A stretch of 64,000 bases of DNA. Source: Odobenus rosmarus divergens. Lineage: Eukaryota > Chordata > Mammalia > Carnivora > Odobenidae. Position 1 is the first letter of the stretch. Every line of letters begins with the position of its first letter. A program made the position numbers and the translations under genes. Below are positions 1-10,204 of the stretch, piece after piece. The stretch covers positions 513,514-577,513 of the forward strand of contig NW_004450946.1 in NCBI RefSeq assembly GCF_000321225.1, given 5' to 3'. The notes under the pieces are model-generated. The model was not told where the DNA came from and searched no databases. It saw only the letters and a list, made by a program, of their open reading frames with translations.

Positions 1-605
1 TGCAGCCCTAAAAACCAGAGTTACCATATGACCCAGCAATTCTATTCCTAGGGATAGATACATAGAAGAATTGAAGACATCTCCACACAAAACTTGTACA
101 TAGATATTTATAGCAGCATTATTTCATACTAACCTCAGTGTCCATCAACTGATGAACAGATAAGCAAGTTGTAGTGTATCCATACAATAAAATATTATTC
201 AGCCACGAAAGGGAATGAACTACTGATACATGCTAGAACATGGATGGACCTTGAAAACGTTATGCTAAATGAAAGAAGCCAGTGACAAAGGGCTATGTGT
301 TGTATCATTCCATTTATATGAAATGTTCAGAATAGGCAAATTCATAGAGACAGAAAGTGTAGATTAATGGTTGCCGGAGACTAGGAGGTTGGGGAGACTG
401 GGAGGTTGGGGAGGGTATCAGAATGGGGAGTGACTTCTAATTGGCATGAGGTTCTTTCTGGGGTCCTGAAAATATTCTGGATTTAGATAATGGTGATAGT
501 TGTGGACAACTTTGTACATGTACTAAAACCCACTGAATTGGACACTTTAAAAGGGTGACTTTTATGGTATCTGAATTCTATCTTAATAAGGCTGAGAGCT
601 TTTCT
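1..605 (+). repeat. L1 (L1M type) ORF2 end plus 3' UTR
   Basis: The text follows the familiar mammalian L1 3' end: 'ttaccatatgacccagcaat', then 'atagcagcattattt', 'catggatggaccttgaaaac', 'gaagccagtgacaaag' and the 3' UTR 'cactttaaaagggtgac'. It enters from the left window edge and is diverged by many substitutions, so it is an old, dead copy. Confidence 0.85.
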
Positions 606-896
606 AAAATGTGCATGTTACTGTCCTCCAATCTTGATTCAGATTCAGTAGGAGTGGGAGGTATCTAGGATTCCACCTAGATACCTCTTTTATGACTTTA
701 TGAACCAAAAGTTCTGACAATGCACATACTTGGGTTATCCTAGAGTAAATGTGAAGTGTTTTCTAGATATTTAAGTATAGATGTGCCAATCTGAGGGTGC
801 CTCTGGATGACTTGAGGAGGGAATGGAAAGCAGAGATGTCCTGTAATTCCAGGTGTCCTGTAATTCTGGACCCAGGCAACAAGAAGGAGGAAAGGG
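606..896. other. Intergenic, no recognised element
   Basis: Single-copy-looking sequence between the L1 end and a SINE. It includes a short local inverted repeat around 656-688 (gaggtatctaggattcc / ggaattc-like 'tagatacctc'). No coding signal was seen. Confidence 0.5.
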
Positions 897-1100
897 TTGG
901 GGTATGTGGGTGGCTCAGTCACTTAAGCCTCAGACTCTTGATTTTGGCTCAGGTCATGATCTCAGGGTTGTGAGATCGAGCCCCACGTTGGGCTCCACAC
1001 TGGCTGTGGAGCCTGCTTAAGATTCTCTCTCTCCCTCTGCCCCTTCCCCCTCCCCCTCTCTAAAAAATAAAAATAAAATAAAATAAATAAAATGTAAAAG
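897..1100 (+). repeat. CAN SINE (tRNA-Lys derived)
   Basis: It has 'gggtggctcagtcact', 'ggctcaggtcatgatctcag', a CT-rich middle and an (AAATAAA)n tail near 1065-1093. The imperfect direct repeats ggaggaaagg (887-896) and gtaggaaagg (1101-1110) look like a target-site duplication. Confidence 0.9.
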
Positions 1101-2460
1101 GTAGGAAAGGGAGGCACGTAAGACAGAAGAGTAAACCGGACTCCCAGGGAGAGTGAGAAAAAAGAGCTCCCTCTCCTGAGGTCAGAGGGTAGGCTGTGGT
1201 CAGGTCTGGGGCTGGTTCCGGGGCAAGGACTGTGATGCAGATAACAGGTACCATTGTCACCTTCACAGTGGTGTCCAACACAGGGCTCTGGGTTAGGCAG
1301 AGCAGGTGAGACAGAGGATCTGCCTGCAAGGCACATATGCCTATAGCTTCATTTGGTCTGTGGCCAAAATATCTTTGGAGAAGTCCTGTGATTGATTTCC
1401 CCCCGCCCCAGATATTTTCTTTTGAGACATAAAATCATCGGGCATAAATGTAAAAATAAAAACTAACCATAAAATTCATTTAATTCCCAATGTAGGGAGA
1501 AATGGACAGTACAAAAAACAGTTTGCTTTCTAAATTAGATGGTCAACATGGACCCATAAGCAAGGTCAGCATAATAGCTGTGTGGTAGTCCTTTTCGGAT
1601 GTAGTGTTGGAGCTGACCTTAATGGTAGGGCTTTAGAAAAATGACACCTTTTCTCATTCTTAACCTTAAAAATCGAACACTCTACCTCACAGCCACTCAG
1701 ACTGTACTGCATTTTCTTTTCTTCCACATTTTAGGCATACTGTGGTGTTGCTATAAATAAACCTAAAACTTGAGGATGAAAATTGAAAAATCGCGTTGAC
1801 CGTGAAACAGAGTTTTTATTGGCCATCCTGTTTGTCATTAGCATAAACTCTGCCAGTGTTTCAGCCTTGAGTGTATCTCCTATACTTTAAAGCTTGTTCC
1901 CGCCCCCAACACACACTTTCAGAATCTTTTAAATAGTTCTTATGGAAACTGGGTGGACAGCTACTTGTATATATTTGTTTCCAACTGAAATGTTAAAATT
2001 GGAATGTTAATATGGAAACACCAAGCCAAAAAAAAACCCAAAAACCAAAACAAAACAAAAAAACAAAGGCATGAACATTGTTGGCTTGGAGAGTAAAAAA
2101 AAAAAAAAATAAAGCCATTGTTGTTAATGTTGCTGTTTCTAATAATAGTAATCTTGGTAAGGAAGCAATGTTTGGGAAGAGCCCCTAACTTGAAAAGGCA
2201 GCATATTATAGTTTAATGTGTGTAGTAAGAGTAGACAAGTCATATCGATCATCTTGTGCCCTTCCCCAACAGAACCTCCTCCTGAGTGGTGTAAGTAGGT
2301 GTCTTTAAATGATAACATAGTAGATAATAGTCCTGTGCTTTGTGGCTACAGCACTTTGAAACTTCCTAAGGCAGCTTTGCCTAATAACCCTGTCTGTAAA
2401 ATGATTGCAGTGTTTTTTTCCTCTGATATTATGCATACATTTTTATCCTGTTAGCTTTTT
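1101..2460. other. Intergenic, mostly unrecognised
   Basis: I recognise no gene or well-preserved repeat here. An A-rich low-complexity patch (AAAAC/AAAC repeats) lies at about 2024-2070 and a poly-A run at 2096-2109. Open frames of about 90-125 codons overlap the SINE tail and lack coding character. Confidence 0.5.
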
Positions 2461-2658
2461 ATTTAAGATTTTATTTATTTAGTTTAGATCGAGAGAGAGC
2501 ATGAGTAGGGGAAGGGGCAGAGGTGAAGGGAGAGGGAGAGAGAATCTCTCAAGCAGACTCCACACTCAGTGTGGAGCCTAATAACGTGGGGCTTGATCTC
2601 AAGACCCTGAGATCATGACCTAAGGAGAAACGAAGAGTCGGATGCTCAACTGACTGAG
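2461..2658 (-). repeat. CAN SINE, antisense
   Basis: Reads as the complement: 'aagattttatttattta', a GA-rich middle, 'ccctgagatcatgacc', then 'gctcaactgactgag' where the 5' head should be. It is diverged and its 5' end is truncated, since the 'ccacccaggcgcc' head is missing. Confidence 0.85.
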
Positions 2659-2889
2659 ATTTTTAAAATGATTCATTTATTTTACAATAATATAATAATA
2701 AATAAAATACACACTATATAATGAGGATTATAACCAAATTGAGCAAAGTAGGCTAGGTCTGACAAGATGATATATTCCTCGATAAAGGACACATATTTTA
2801 ACGACTGATGGGGTGGATTGAACTGGGCTCTCTTAAGTATATCTGGGTATAAAGAATGCCTTCCGAGCAGCAGCATGGCATCATGATAA

Positions 2890-3210
2890 CCAGCGTTTAT
2901 TAACCATCTCTTATGTACATGCCAGGGTTTTATTTATTTCTAATCCTCCAAATAGCCTTTCAATGGTAGATAGTTCTGGTTCCATTTTTTGATAAGGAAA
3001 CTGATGCTCAGAGTTGAAGCCCATGTCCACTAGAATCCAGATCCCACATGGGTAAAATATGGCGTAGCCCAGAAGTTGAAGGATGCTGGATTCTAGTCTT
3101 GCCTTTTCCATCATGACCTTGGATGAGTCATTTAACCTCTGCTTCTTTTTGTCCTTATTTGTACAATCAGGGACTTGGACTTTACAACTTCTAAATTCCT
3201 TTCAAGATTC
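2890..3210. repeat. MIR fragments, one antisense and one sense
   Basis: 2897-3015 resembles antisense MIR ('cgtttattaaccatctcttatgtacatgccag', 'ttttttgataaggaaactgatgctcag', here split for length). 3085-3200 resembles sense MIR ('catgaccttggatgagtcat', 'ttaacctctgcttc'). Both are old and heavily diverged. Confidence 0.6.
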
Positions 3211-3367
3211 AAAAGCCTATGAGAACAAGGAATATTTAAAAGATAGCTATTGAAATACTCTATTATTATATATGGATTATTTACACACAAAATTTTGGTC
3301 ATTCAAAGTCATCAGGAAATGATGAATTATGAACAGCCAACCACTGAACTTAAATTTTTCAATTCAT

Positions 3368-3558
3368 GGGGTGCCTGGGTGGCTCAGTTGTTAAGCATCT
3401 GCCTTCGGCTCAGGTCATGATCCCAGGGTCCTGGGATCGAGCCCCACATCGGACTCCCTGCTCAGTGGGAAGCCTGCTTCTCCCTCTCCCACTCCCCCTG
3501 CCTGTGTTCCCTCTCTCCCTCTGTCAAATAAATAAATAAAATCTTAAAAAAAAATTTT
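3368..3558 (+). repeat. CAN SINE with TSD
   Basis: Full-length element from 'ggggtgcctgggtggctcag' to 'aaataaataaataaaatctt'. It is flanked by an exact 13-bp duplication, tttttcaattcat, at 3355-3367 and 3559-3571. Confidence 0.95.
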
Positions 3559-3571
3559 TTTTTCAATTCAT

Positions 3572-4600
3572 GAATTCACGTTGTTATTAAATGTGTCCAG
3601 TGCTTCCTTGGCCTCTTTGCGTAGCATGTGCTTTGTGCAACTAGACTTTTGATGGGAGACAGTGTTGGGAACACCTCTTACTGGAGATGCGGGGGGCAGA
3701 TGAGGGAGACCCCCGCCACAGCTTTCAGAAGTGAACATACCTGCCACTTACTCCCTCAAGCTAGAGTGAAATCTGAGCAGCACTCAGGTTGCTTTCCACA
3801 AGTTCTGAGTGTAAAATGAAAATAGCTTGTCTCTGAGAATTTTTCTTGCCCTTTGGAGAATTTCCTTCCCTGATAACTACCGGAAGGAGCCATAAAGAAC
3901 ATCCATTAGTAATTCCTGAATCACCTAAGTGATTTGCAGATACTTTAGTAAATGGGACTCTTTCCTTAAATGAAATCTCTGATAGTCATATGGGAGAGGC
4001 TCCGGAGGGAAGAGAAAAGGAAAAGAGCCTTTGAGTTGCTCTGATTTAGAGGATCAGGCCGAAAAAGTGCAGGAAGCTGGACCCCTGTTTACCTCCTCCC
4101 CTGCCCATCCCAGATGACCTCCAGAGAACCCTGAAGGTTCTGGGGAACACAGATTCAAAGTGACTTCCTGGAACCAGGGCTGGGAATCTCCAAGTTGGTC
4201 ACCCTCTGCGTTCTTCCCGGCGCTTCCTTATTCACGGGACAGGAGGGACTGTCTCTTTTGTTTAGAGTTTCTGATGGACTGTTTGGGGTAAGAACCCTCA
4301 GGTGTTTTATAATCAGATAACACATACCTCTGCTACCTTGCTTCCTGATTCAGTTTTCTTAAAGCTCTTTATTTCACTCCCCAAAGTAAGCTTGCTCATT
4401 GTAGAAAATTTCCAAATTTTCTACAACAGAAAAATACTACCATAGCCTCACCATTCAAAGTTAGTAACTGTCAACACTTTGATCCTTCCAATCTTTTGTT
4501 CTACATATAGGTTTAAAGTATTCTTCCATAGTTGTGATTATTACAGTATGTGTTCATATGATTTCCTTCACTTAACAAAATAACCTACTTTTCATTGTTA
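3572..4600. other. Intergenic, no recognised element
   Basis: About 1 kb of apparently unique sequence. The small open frame at 3628-3819 shows no recognisable protein. I see no RNA gene. Confidence 0.5.
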
Positions 4601-4616
4601 TTACACGTAGCATTTT

Positions 4617-5058
4617 TTTTATTATTATTATGTTATGTTAATCACCATACATTACATCACTAGTTTTTGATGGAGTGTTCCATGATTCATTGTTTGTGCA
4701 TAACACCCAGGGCTCCACGCAGAATGTGCCCTCTTTAATACCCATCACCAGGCTAACCCATCCCCCCACCCCCCTCCCCTCCAGAACCCTCAGTTTGTTT
4801 TCCAGAGTCCATCGTCTCTCATGGTTCGTCTCCCCCTCCGATTTACTCCCCTTCATTCTTCCCCTCCTGCTATCTTCTTCTTCTTCTTCTTCTTTTTTTT
4901 TTTTAACATATAATGTATTATTTGCTTCAGAGGTACAGATCTGTGAGTCAACAGTCTTGCACAATTCACAGCGCTCACCATAGCACGTACCCTCCCCAAT
5001 GTCTATCACCCAGCCACCCCATCCCTCCCACCCCCCACCACACCGGCAACCCTCAGTT
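4617..5058 (-). repeat. 5'-truncated carnivore L1 3' end, with TSD
   Basis: Begins with a T-rich run (L1 poly-A in antisense), then 'gttaatcaccatacattaca' and 'agtttttgatggagtgttcc', the carnivore L1 3' UTR signature that recurs at 28.7 and 63.9 kb. A perfect 16-bp duplication, ttacacgtagcatttt, flanks it at 4601-4616 and 5059-5074. It contains a (TTC)n stretch at 4872-4893. Only the last ~440 bp of an L1 was inserted. Confidence 0.92.
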
Positions 5059-5284
5059 TTACACGTAGCATTTTAATGATTAAGTAACATTAATGTAAGT
5101 AATGTTGAATAAATATTCCACAATCAACCCCTGGTTGTTGGAGATCAAGCTTAGGGGTTTCTGCTATTGAGAATCCTATGTTAGCAACCATCTGACTTCA
5201 GAAGCCATGTATCCACATTGCCTTCAACTGCATGGCATGTAGTAGAGATCCAGGTACAATCACTGGATTAATATTTCTACCTCT

Positions 5285-5481
5285 TGGGCACCTGGGTGGC
5301 TCATTCGTTAAGCGTCTGCCTTCGGCTCAGGTCATGATCCCAGGGTCCTGGGATCGAGCCCCGCATCAGGCTCCCTGCTCCGCGGGAAGCCTGCTTTTCC
5401 CTCTCCCACTCCCCCTGCTTGTGTTCCTGCTCTCACTATCTCTATCTTTGTCAAATAAATAAATAAAATCTTAAAAAAAAA
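5285..5481 (+). repeat. CAN SINE with TSD
   Basis: Typical 'gggcacctgggtggctcatt' head and (AAATA)n tail. It is flanked by atatttctacctct (5271-5284) and atatttctatctct (5482-5495), one mismatch apart. Confidence 0.95.
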
Positions 5482-5495
5482 ATATTTCTATCTCT

Positions 5496-6119
5496 AAGAT
5501 TCAGAAAAACAGAATTACTGAGTCAAAGCAATAGAAACATTTTAATATACTAAAATGTATTCATTTAGACGTCTTTTCTTGTCAACAAAGACCAGTTGGA
5601 GTCCCAGAGTGTCTCCTAAACCCCAAAGGCAGGAATGCATCTCGACCTTGGAAAAAGGCTAGAACAGGGAACTTGAATGACGTTAATACTCAGTTCTGCA
5701 CAATTTATGTCTGTCCTCTCTGCATATATCTTTTATTCTTCTTGTTTGTCTGCAGAAAGGCCTCCTCTGCTTTTCTTGTCCACGTGGCAGAAAACATGAC
5801 CAAGGCCAAGGGTGGATCCGTGATGTAAGAGGCAGAATGGTTGAGTTGGGGGCCTACCTAGAGGTTGTCTGCTCCATTGGCCTTCTAAGATATGTGAATG
5901 GAAACTTCTGTTTTTAATCCAGCAGTATCCATTTAGGAAGTCTCTTGTGTTGTCTGAGTTTGTAAATTTTATATACTTAAATCCATCCATCTTTTATAAT
6001 TTCTTTAATCCATGCCATCCTTAAAAGTGGCCTTTCCCAATTAAAGATTATAGAAATATTTTTCTGTATTTTCTCAGAGAAACTTCGTGGCTTTAATTTT
6101 AATTTTAAAATCTTTAGTC
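5496..6119. other. Intergenic, no recognised element
   Basis: AT-rich sequence with no recognisable gene. The 85-codon frame on the minus strand at 5733-5990 has no family resemblance I can name. Confidence 0.45.
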
Positions 6120-8210
6120 CAACTGAAGTTTATTTCATGACATGATATAAACTAACTATAACTTTATAGAAATTCCAGAACTTTCTATCACCTCCAAAGA
6201 GCCTCCTACTAATTAGTAGTCACTCCCCATGTTCTGTTCCCACAAGTGTGGCAGCCACCAATCTACTTTCTGTCTCTATGAGTTTGCCTATTCTGAACAT
6301 TTCACATAAATGAAATAATGCAGTATATGGCCTTTCGTGCCTGGCTTCTTTCCCTTAACATGGTATTTTCAGGGCTTATTCATGTTGTAGCATATGTGCC
6401 AGCATTTCATTCCTTTTTATGGCTGAACAACATTCTGTTGTATGAATTTACTGCCTTTTGTTCATTTATCCATGTATCCATTTAGCTGATGGACATTTGG
6501 GTTGTTTCTACTCTTTGGCTATCATGAAATAATGCTACTATGAATGTTTGTTTACACATTTTTGTAGGGATATATGTTTTCAATTTCTCTTGGGTGTGGA
6601 ATTGCTGGTAACTATATTTAACATTTTGAGGAACTGCCAAGCTGTTCTCCAAAGCAGCTGAACCATTTAACAATCCCACTAGCAATATTGGAGAGTTCCA
6701 ATTTCTCTGCATCCTTCCCACACTTGTTTTTGTTGGTCTTTTTCGTTGTAGCCATCCCAGTGGGTGGGAAGGGGTATCTCATCATGGTTTTGATTTGCAT
6801 TTCCCTAATGATCATAATGTTGAGCATCTTTTCATGGGCTTATTGGCCATTTATACATCTTTTTTAGAGAAATGTCTATTCACATCCTTTGCCCATTTTT
6901 ATTTTTCTTTGTGCCCCACCCTCCTTTGCCCGTTTTTAATTTTTTGTCTTTTTATTTGAATTGTAAGGTTTATTTCTCTTATATTTTTTATTAATATCTT
7001 TTTTCAGCTTTCTCTTTTTTCTGGTGCCTTTTTCACTCTGAGTGAATTTATTAGATATTGAAGATATCAATCCCTTTTCTTATTTATTGTAAATATTTTC
7101 TCCAGCTCATTTGTCCTTTTTTTAGCATAAAAAATTTGGGGGACACCTGGGTGGTTCAGTCAGTTAAGCGTCTGCCTTTGGCTCAGGTCGTGATCCCAGG
7201 GTCCTGGGATCGAGTCCCGCATCGGGCTCCTTGCTCAGCAGGGGGCCTGCTTCTTCCTCTATCTCCTACTCCCCCTGGTTGTGCTTTCTCTGTCACTCTC
7301 TCTGACAAAAAAATTAATAAAATCTTAAAAAAAAATTTTAAAAAAAATTTGGCATAGTAAGATTTATCAGTCTTTCTCTCTTTTTGCTTATTCCATTGCA
7401 TTTACAAGGTCCTCTCTTTCCTCACTCACCCTTCCACCACCCTTGCCTCCAGATCTGGTCGGTTTTCTCTTTTATATCCCCCTGGCTTATTTGTTGTTTA
7501 ATTTTTAACATTTAAGTCTTCAGTTCATTTGTTGTTTATTTTCATATATGGTGTGATACAAAGCGTTGATTGCTTCCCTACCTCCACTTCACCCAATTGC
7601 TAGTCCACTGTTAATTATAAAGTTCATTGATTTCTCATTCCCTGTCCTGCTGCTGGCTTTACCATATATTAATTCTCTTGTATAATAAGGTTCATTTCTC
7701 TGTTATCTATTCTGCTTCATTTAGCTTCTTCCTTGCTTTAATAACTATATCTTTATATCATGTTTTAGTATGTAGCAGGTCTGGTCGTCTTCATACCCAT
7801 TAGTTTATAAATCTTTTCTTTCTCACTAGAGTTTTACACTGTAGGTATATTGTAGTCATTTAAGCTCCCTCGAAAAATATATTTTGGCATTGTGTTAAAC
7901 CTGTCAACAAACTTGAGAGTAACTTGTGTCTCAGCAACTGGATATGTCCCACTTATTCAAGTCTTCTTGAATAAATAAAATAATAATAATAATAAAATAA
8001 TAATTATTTTTGTTTCTTTGTTTTTCTATAGGACCATGAAGTTATTCCTTGATACTGTGTTTCATATTTTCATACTTTTGTGAATGCAGTGTTTACCAAT
8101 TATATTTAAACTAGTGTTTCTAGTGTATAGTAAAGATATCAATTTAACTCCTGTTCATCAATTTTGTGCTCATTCTTTGCAGAATGCTTATTAATTCAAG
8201 GAATCATTTA
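6120..8210 (-). repeat. Old L1 (L1M) fragment, antisense, interrupted by a SINE
   Basis: The antisense L1 3' half is recognisable: 'tttatggctgaacaacattc', 'gatggacatttgggttgttt', 'ggaactgccaagctgttctc', 'catttccctaatgatcataa' and 'ttgagcatcttttcatgggc'. Homology weakens after 7450. A CAN SINE (7140-7340) splits it, and an (AAT)n tract lies at about 7974-8008. Open frames here are broken L1 ORF2 remnants. Confidence 0.8.
7140..7340 (+). repeat. CAN SINE inside L1M
   Basis: 'ggacacctgggtggttcagt' head and 'ttaataaaatctt' tail. It is flanked by the short duplication aaaaaatttgg (about 7129-7139 and 7342-7352) within the older L1. Confidence 0.92.
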
Positions 8211-8215
8211 TTTGA

Positions 8216-8234
8216 TTTTTTTTTTTTTTTTTTG
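8216..8234. repeat. Poly-T tract
   Basis: A near-pure run of T. It may be the A-tail of a degraded antisense retroelement, but no body is recognisable beside it. Confidence 0.6.
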
Positions 8235-8499
8235 GTGATACTGCTTCCCTTTGAACAGAATTAAAAATTGTTTCTAAACTTCTTTTTTTCTCCTCATAAT
8301 ACCTTTCTGTTCAGGTGTTTCTTATTTGTTCTGGATTCTAAACCAGTTTGGAGGTCTCATGGTTACATAAGCTAGATTCTAGCTAGCTAGAGTCTTAAAT
8401 TATTTTTGAGACCTGTTTTATCCTGAATTTAAAAGATAGTGATTCTCATGCTTTGCTTTGATTGGCAAGTGTGGAAATTGTATTCTCTGATAAAGGGAG

Positions 8500-9066
8500 T
8501 GTACTAGTTTTCTGTGGCTGTTGTAACAAACTACCATACAGTTTTGGAGGATAAAAGTCCAAAATCAGGGGTGCCTGGGTGGCGCAATCGGTTAAGTGTT
8601 TGACTGTTGATCTCCTCTCAGGTCTTGAGTTCAAGCCCCATGTTGGGCTCCATGATTGGCGTGGAGCCTACCTAAAAAAAAAAAGAAAAAAGAAGAAGAA
8701 GAAGGCCAAAATCTATCTGCATTTCCTCCCAGAGATCGAGGGGAGAATCTGATCACTCTCTCTTCCAGTTTTTGGTGGCTGCCCAGCATTCTTGGGCGTT
8801 CTTGGCTAGTGGCCTCTTCTTTCCAATCTTTGCCTTTGTCTTCACCTCCCCCTCTCCTCTGTGTCTCCGTCAGATCTCCCTGTGCCTCATTCTTATAAGG
8901 ACAATTGTCATTGGATTTAAGGCCCACTGGGATAATATAGAATGGTCTCCATCTCAGTCTTTAATTTACATCTGCAAAGACACTTTCCAAATAAGGTTAT
9001 ATTCACAGGTTCTGGGGATTAATTTGTGGCCATATCTTGTTGGGGACCACCATACAGCCTACTACA
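8500..9066 (+). repeat. MaLR (MLT1-type) solitary LTR, interrupted by a SINE
   Basis: Starts tgtactagttttctgtggctg and ends ...cctactaca, the TG...CA limits of an LTR. Internal text such as 'ggagaatctgatcactctc', 'tctgcaaagacactttccaa' and 'ataaggttatattcacaggt' matches my memory of MLT1 consensus. No retroviral coding region adjoins it. A solo LTR of a long-dead ERVL-MaLR element is the best reading. Confidence 0.8.
8567..8704 (+). repeat. Short CAN SINE inside the MLT1 LTR
   Basis: Older subfamily with 'gtgcctgggtggcgcaatcg' and 'tcttgagttcaagccccatg', ending in an A/GAA-rich tail. The duplication ccaaaatc flanks it (8559-8566 and 8705-8712). Confidence 0.88.
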
Positions 9067-9077
9067 GAAGCCATCCT

Positions 9078-9261
9078 GGGCCCCCGGGTGGCTCAGTCCT
9101 TAAGCATCTGCCTTCAGCTCAGGTCATGATCCCGGGTCCTGGGATTGAGCCTTGCATGGGGCTCCCTGTTTAGCAGGGAGCCTGCTTCTCCCTCTCTCTC
9201 TGCTTCTGCAATCTCTCTCTTCTCTCATTCTGTCAAATAAATAAATAAAATCTTAAAAAAG
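9078..9261 (+). repeat. CAN SINE, first of a tandem pair
   Basis: 'ggcccccgggtggctcagtc' to 'aaataaataaataaaatctt'. It is flanked by agaagccatcct at 9066-9077 and 9262-9273. The left copy begins right at the end of the MLT1 LTR. Confidence 0.93.
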
Positions 9262-9273
9262 AGAAGCCATCCT

Positions 9274-9482
9274 GGGCGCCTGGGTGGCTCAGTTGGTTAA
9301 GCGACTGCCTTCGGCTCAGGTCATGATCCTGGAGTCCCGGGATCAAGTCCCACATCGGGCTCCCTGCTCAGCAGGGAGTCTGCTTCTCCCTCTGACCCTC
9401 TCCCCTCTCATGCTCTCTCTCTATCTCATTCTCTCTCTCAAATGAATAAATAAAAAAAAAAATTTTTAAAAAAAAAAAAAAG
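9274..9482 (+). repeat. CAN SINE, second of a tandem pair
   Basis: A complete second element, 'gggcgcctgggtggctcagt' to an A-rich tail. It is followed by a third copy of agaagccatcct at 9483-9494. The two SINEs differ at many positions, so this is not a simple duplication of one copy. Confidence 0.93.
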
Positions 9483-9533
9483 AGAAGCCATCCTATAATT
9501 GTTAGTACATAGATTCTCTCCCTTGTTTTTAGT

Positions 9534-9573
9534 TTTTGTGTGTGTGTGTATATATATATATACATATATACAC
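9534..9573. repeat. (TG)n(TA)n microsatellite
   Basis: Compound dinucleotide repeat: tgtgtgtgtgtg followed by tatatatatata and a short acatatata stretch. Confidence 0.9.
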
Positions 9574-10200
9574 CTACACATGTCTTTCTATATGTTCTAA
9601 AATGTTACATCTTACACATGGATTTAGTTCGGTAAAATGTATATTTTCCAAGTGATTTTGTAATTTCCTTTGAAAATAGCATGGCAAGAGAATGGTCTTG
9701 TCATTTTTCCATGTATTATAAAACTGATTAAAACTGCTGTGTGGTATTGATTTTCTTAAACATGATTCATAGAAATCTAGTGGTGATGTGGTGAAGGTAG
9801 AGCAACCGTCTGCTAGAAATGCGGATGTATTGTTGCTCCCTTGATGTGTTGTGCATCTCTCCTGTGGAAAAAAACAGCTTATCATTTCATTATTATGTAA
9901 TGCAGAATAGCATTATGTAAGTTATTCTCAACAAAGGATATTCATTACAGAAGGTCTGGGTTTTGATATTAGGAAATTGCTTTCATGATCCTGCAAATAA
10001 ACACATTTAGTAACCTTGTAAAATTATATTTTATTGAGCTTTGAATTTTTTTAGAATGCACTTGTATTTGTTTTAGTTTTGATATATTGATAAGTAACCA
10101 CAGGGCATCAGTTCCTCTTGCTCAGTTTTGATAGCATGGCTATTGTGTTCAATATGAAGCTTGAGGGAAAATAATAGAGCCACATTAAATGTGTATTTCT
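9574..10200. other. Intergenic, no recognised element
   Basis: AT-rich, apparently unique sequence. The 103-codon minus-strand frame at 9574-9885 shows no domain or family I recognise. Confidence 0.45.
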
Positions 10201-10204
10201 CCTT

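Noticed and set aside
3368..3440. tRNA-like heads of CAN SINEs as possible tRNA genes
   Set aside because: They carry Pol III box remnants but lack a foldable acceptor stem and anticodon arm. They are SINE parts repeated dozens of times.
8500..9066. Possible intact endogenous retrovirus
   Set aside because: Only LTR sequence is present, with no gag/pol/env-like coding region nearby. It is a solo LTR of a long-dead MaLR element.
9066..9494. CRISPR-like or satellite array from repeated SINE motifs
   Set aside because: Spacing and content are explained by SINE bodies and target duplications. The genome is mammalian.
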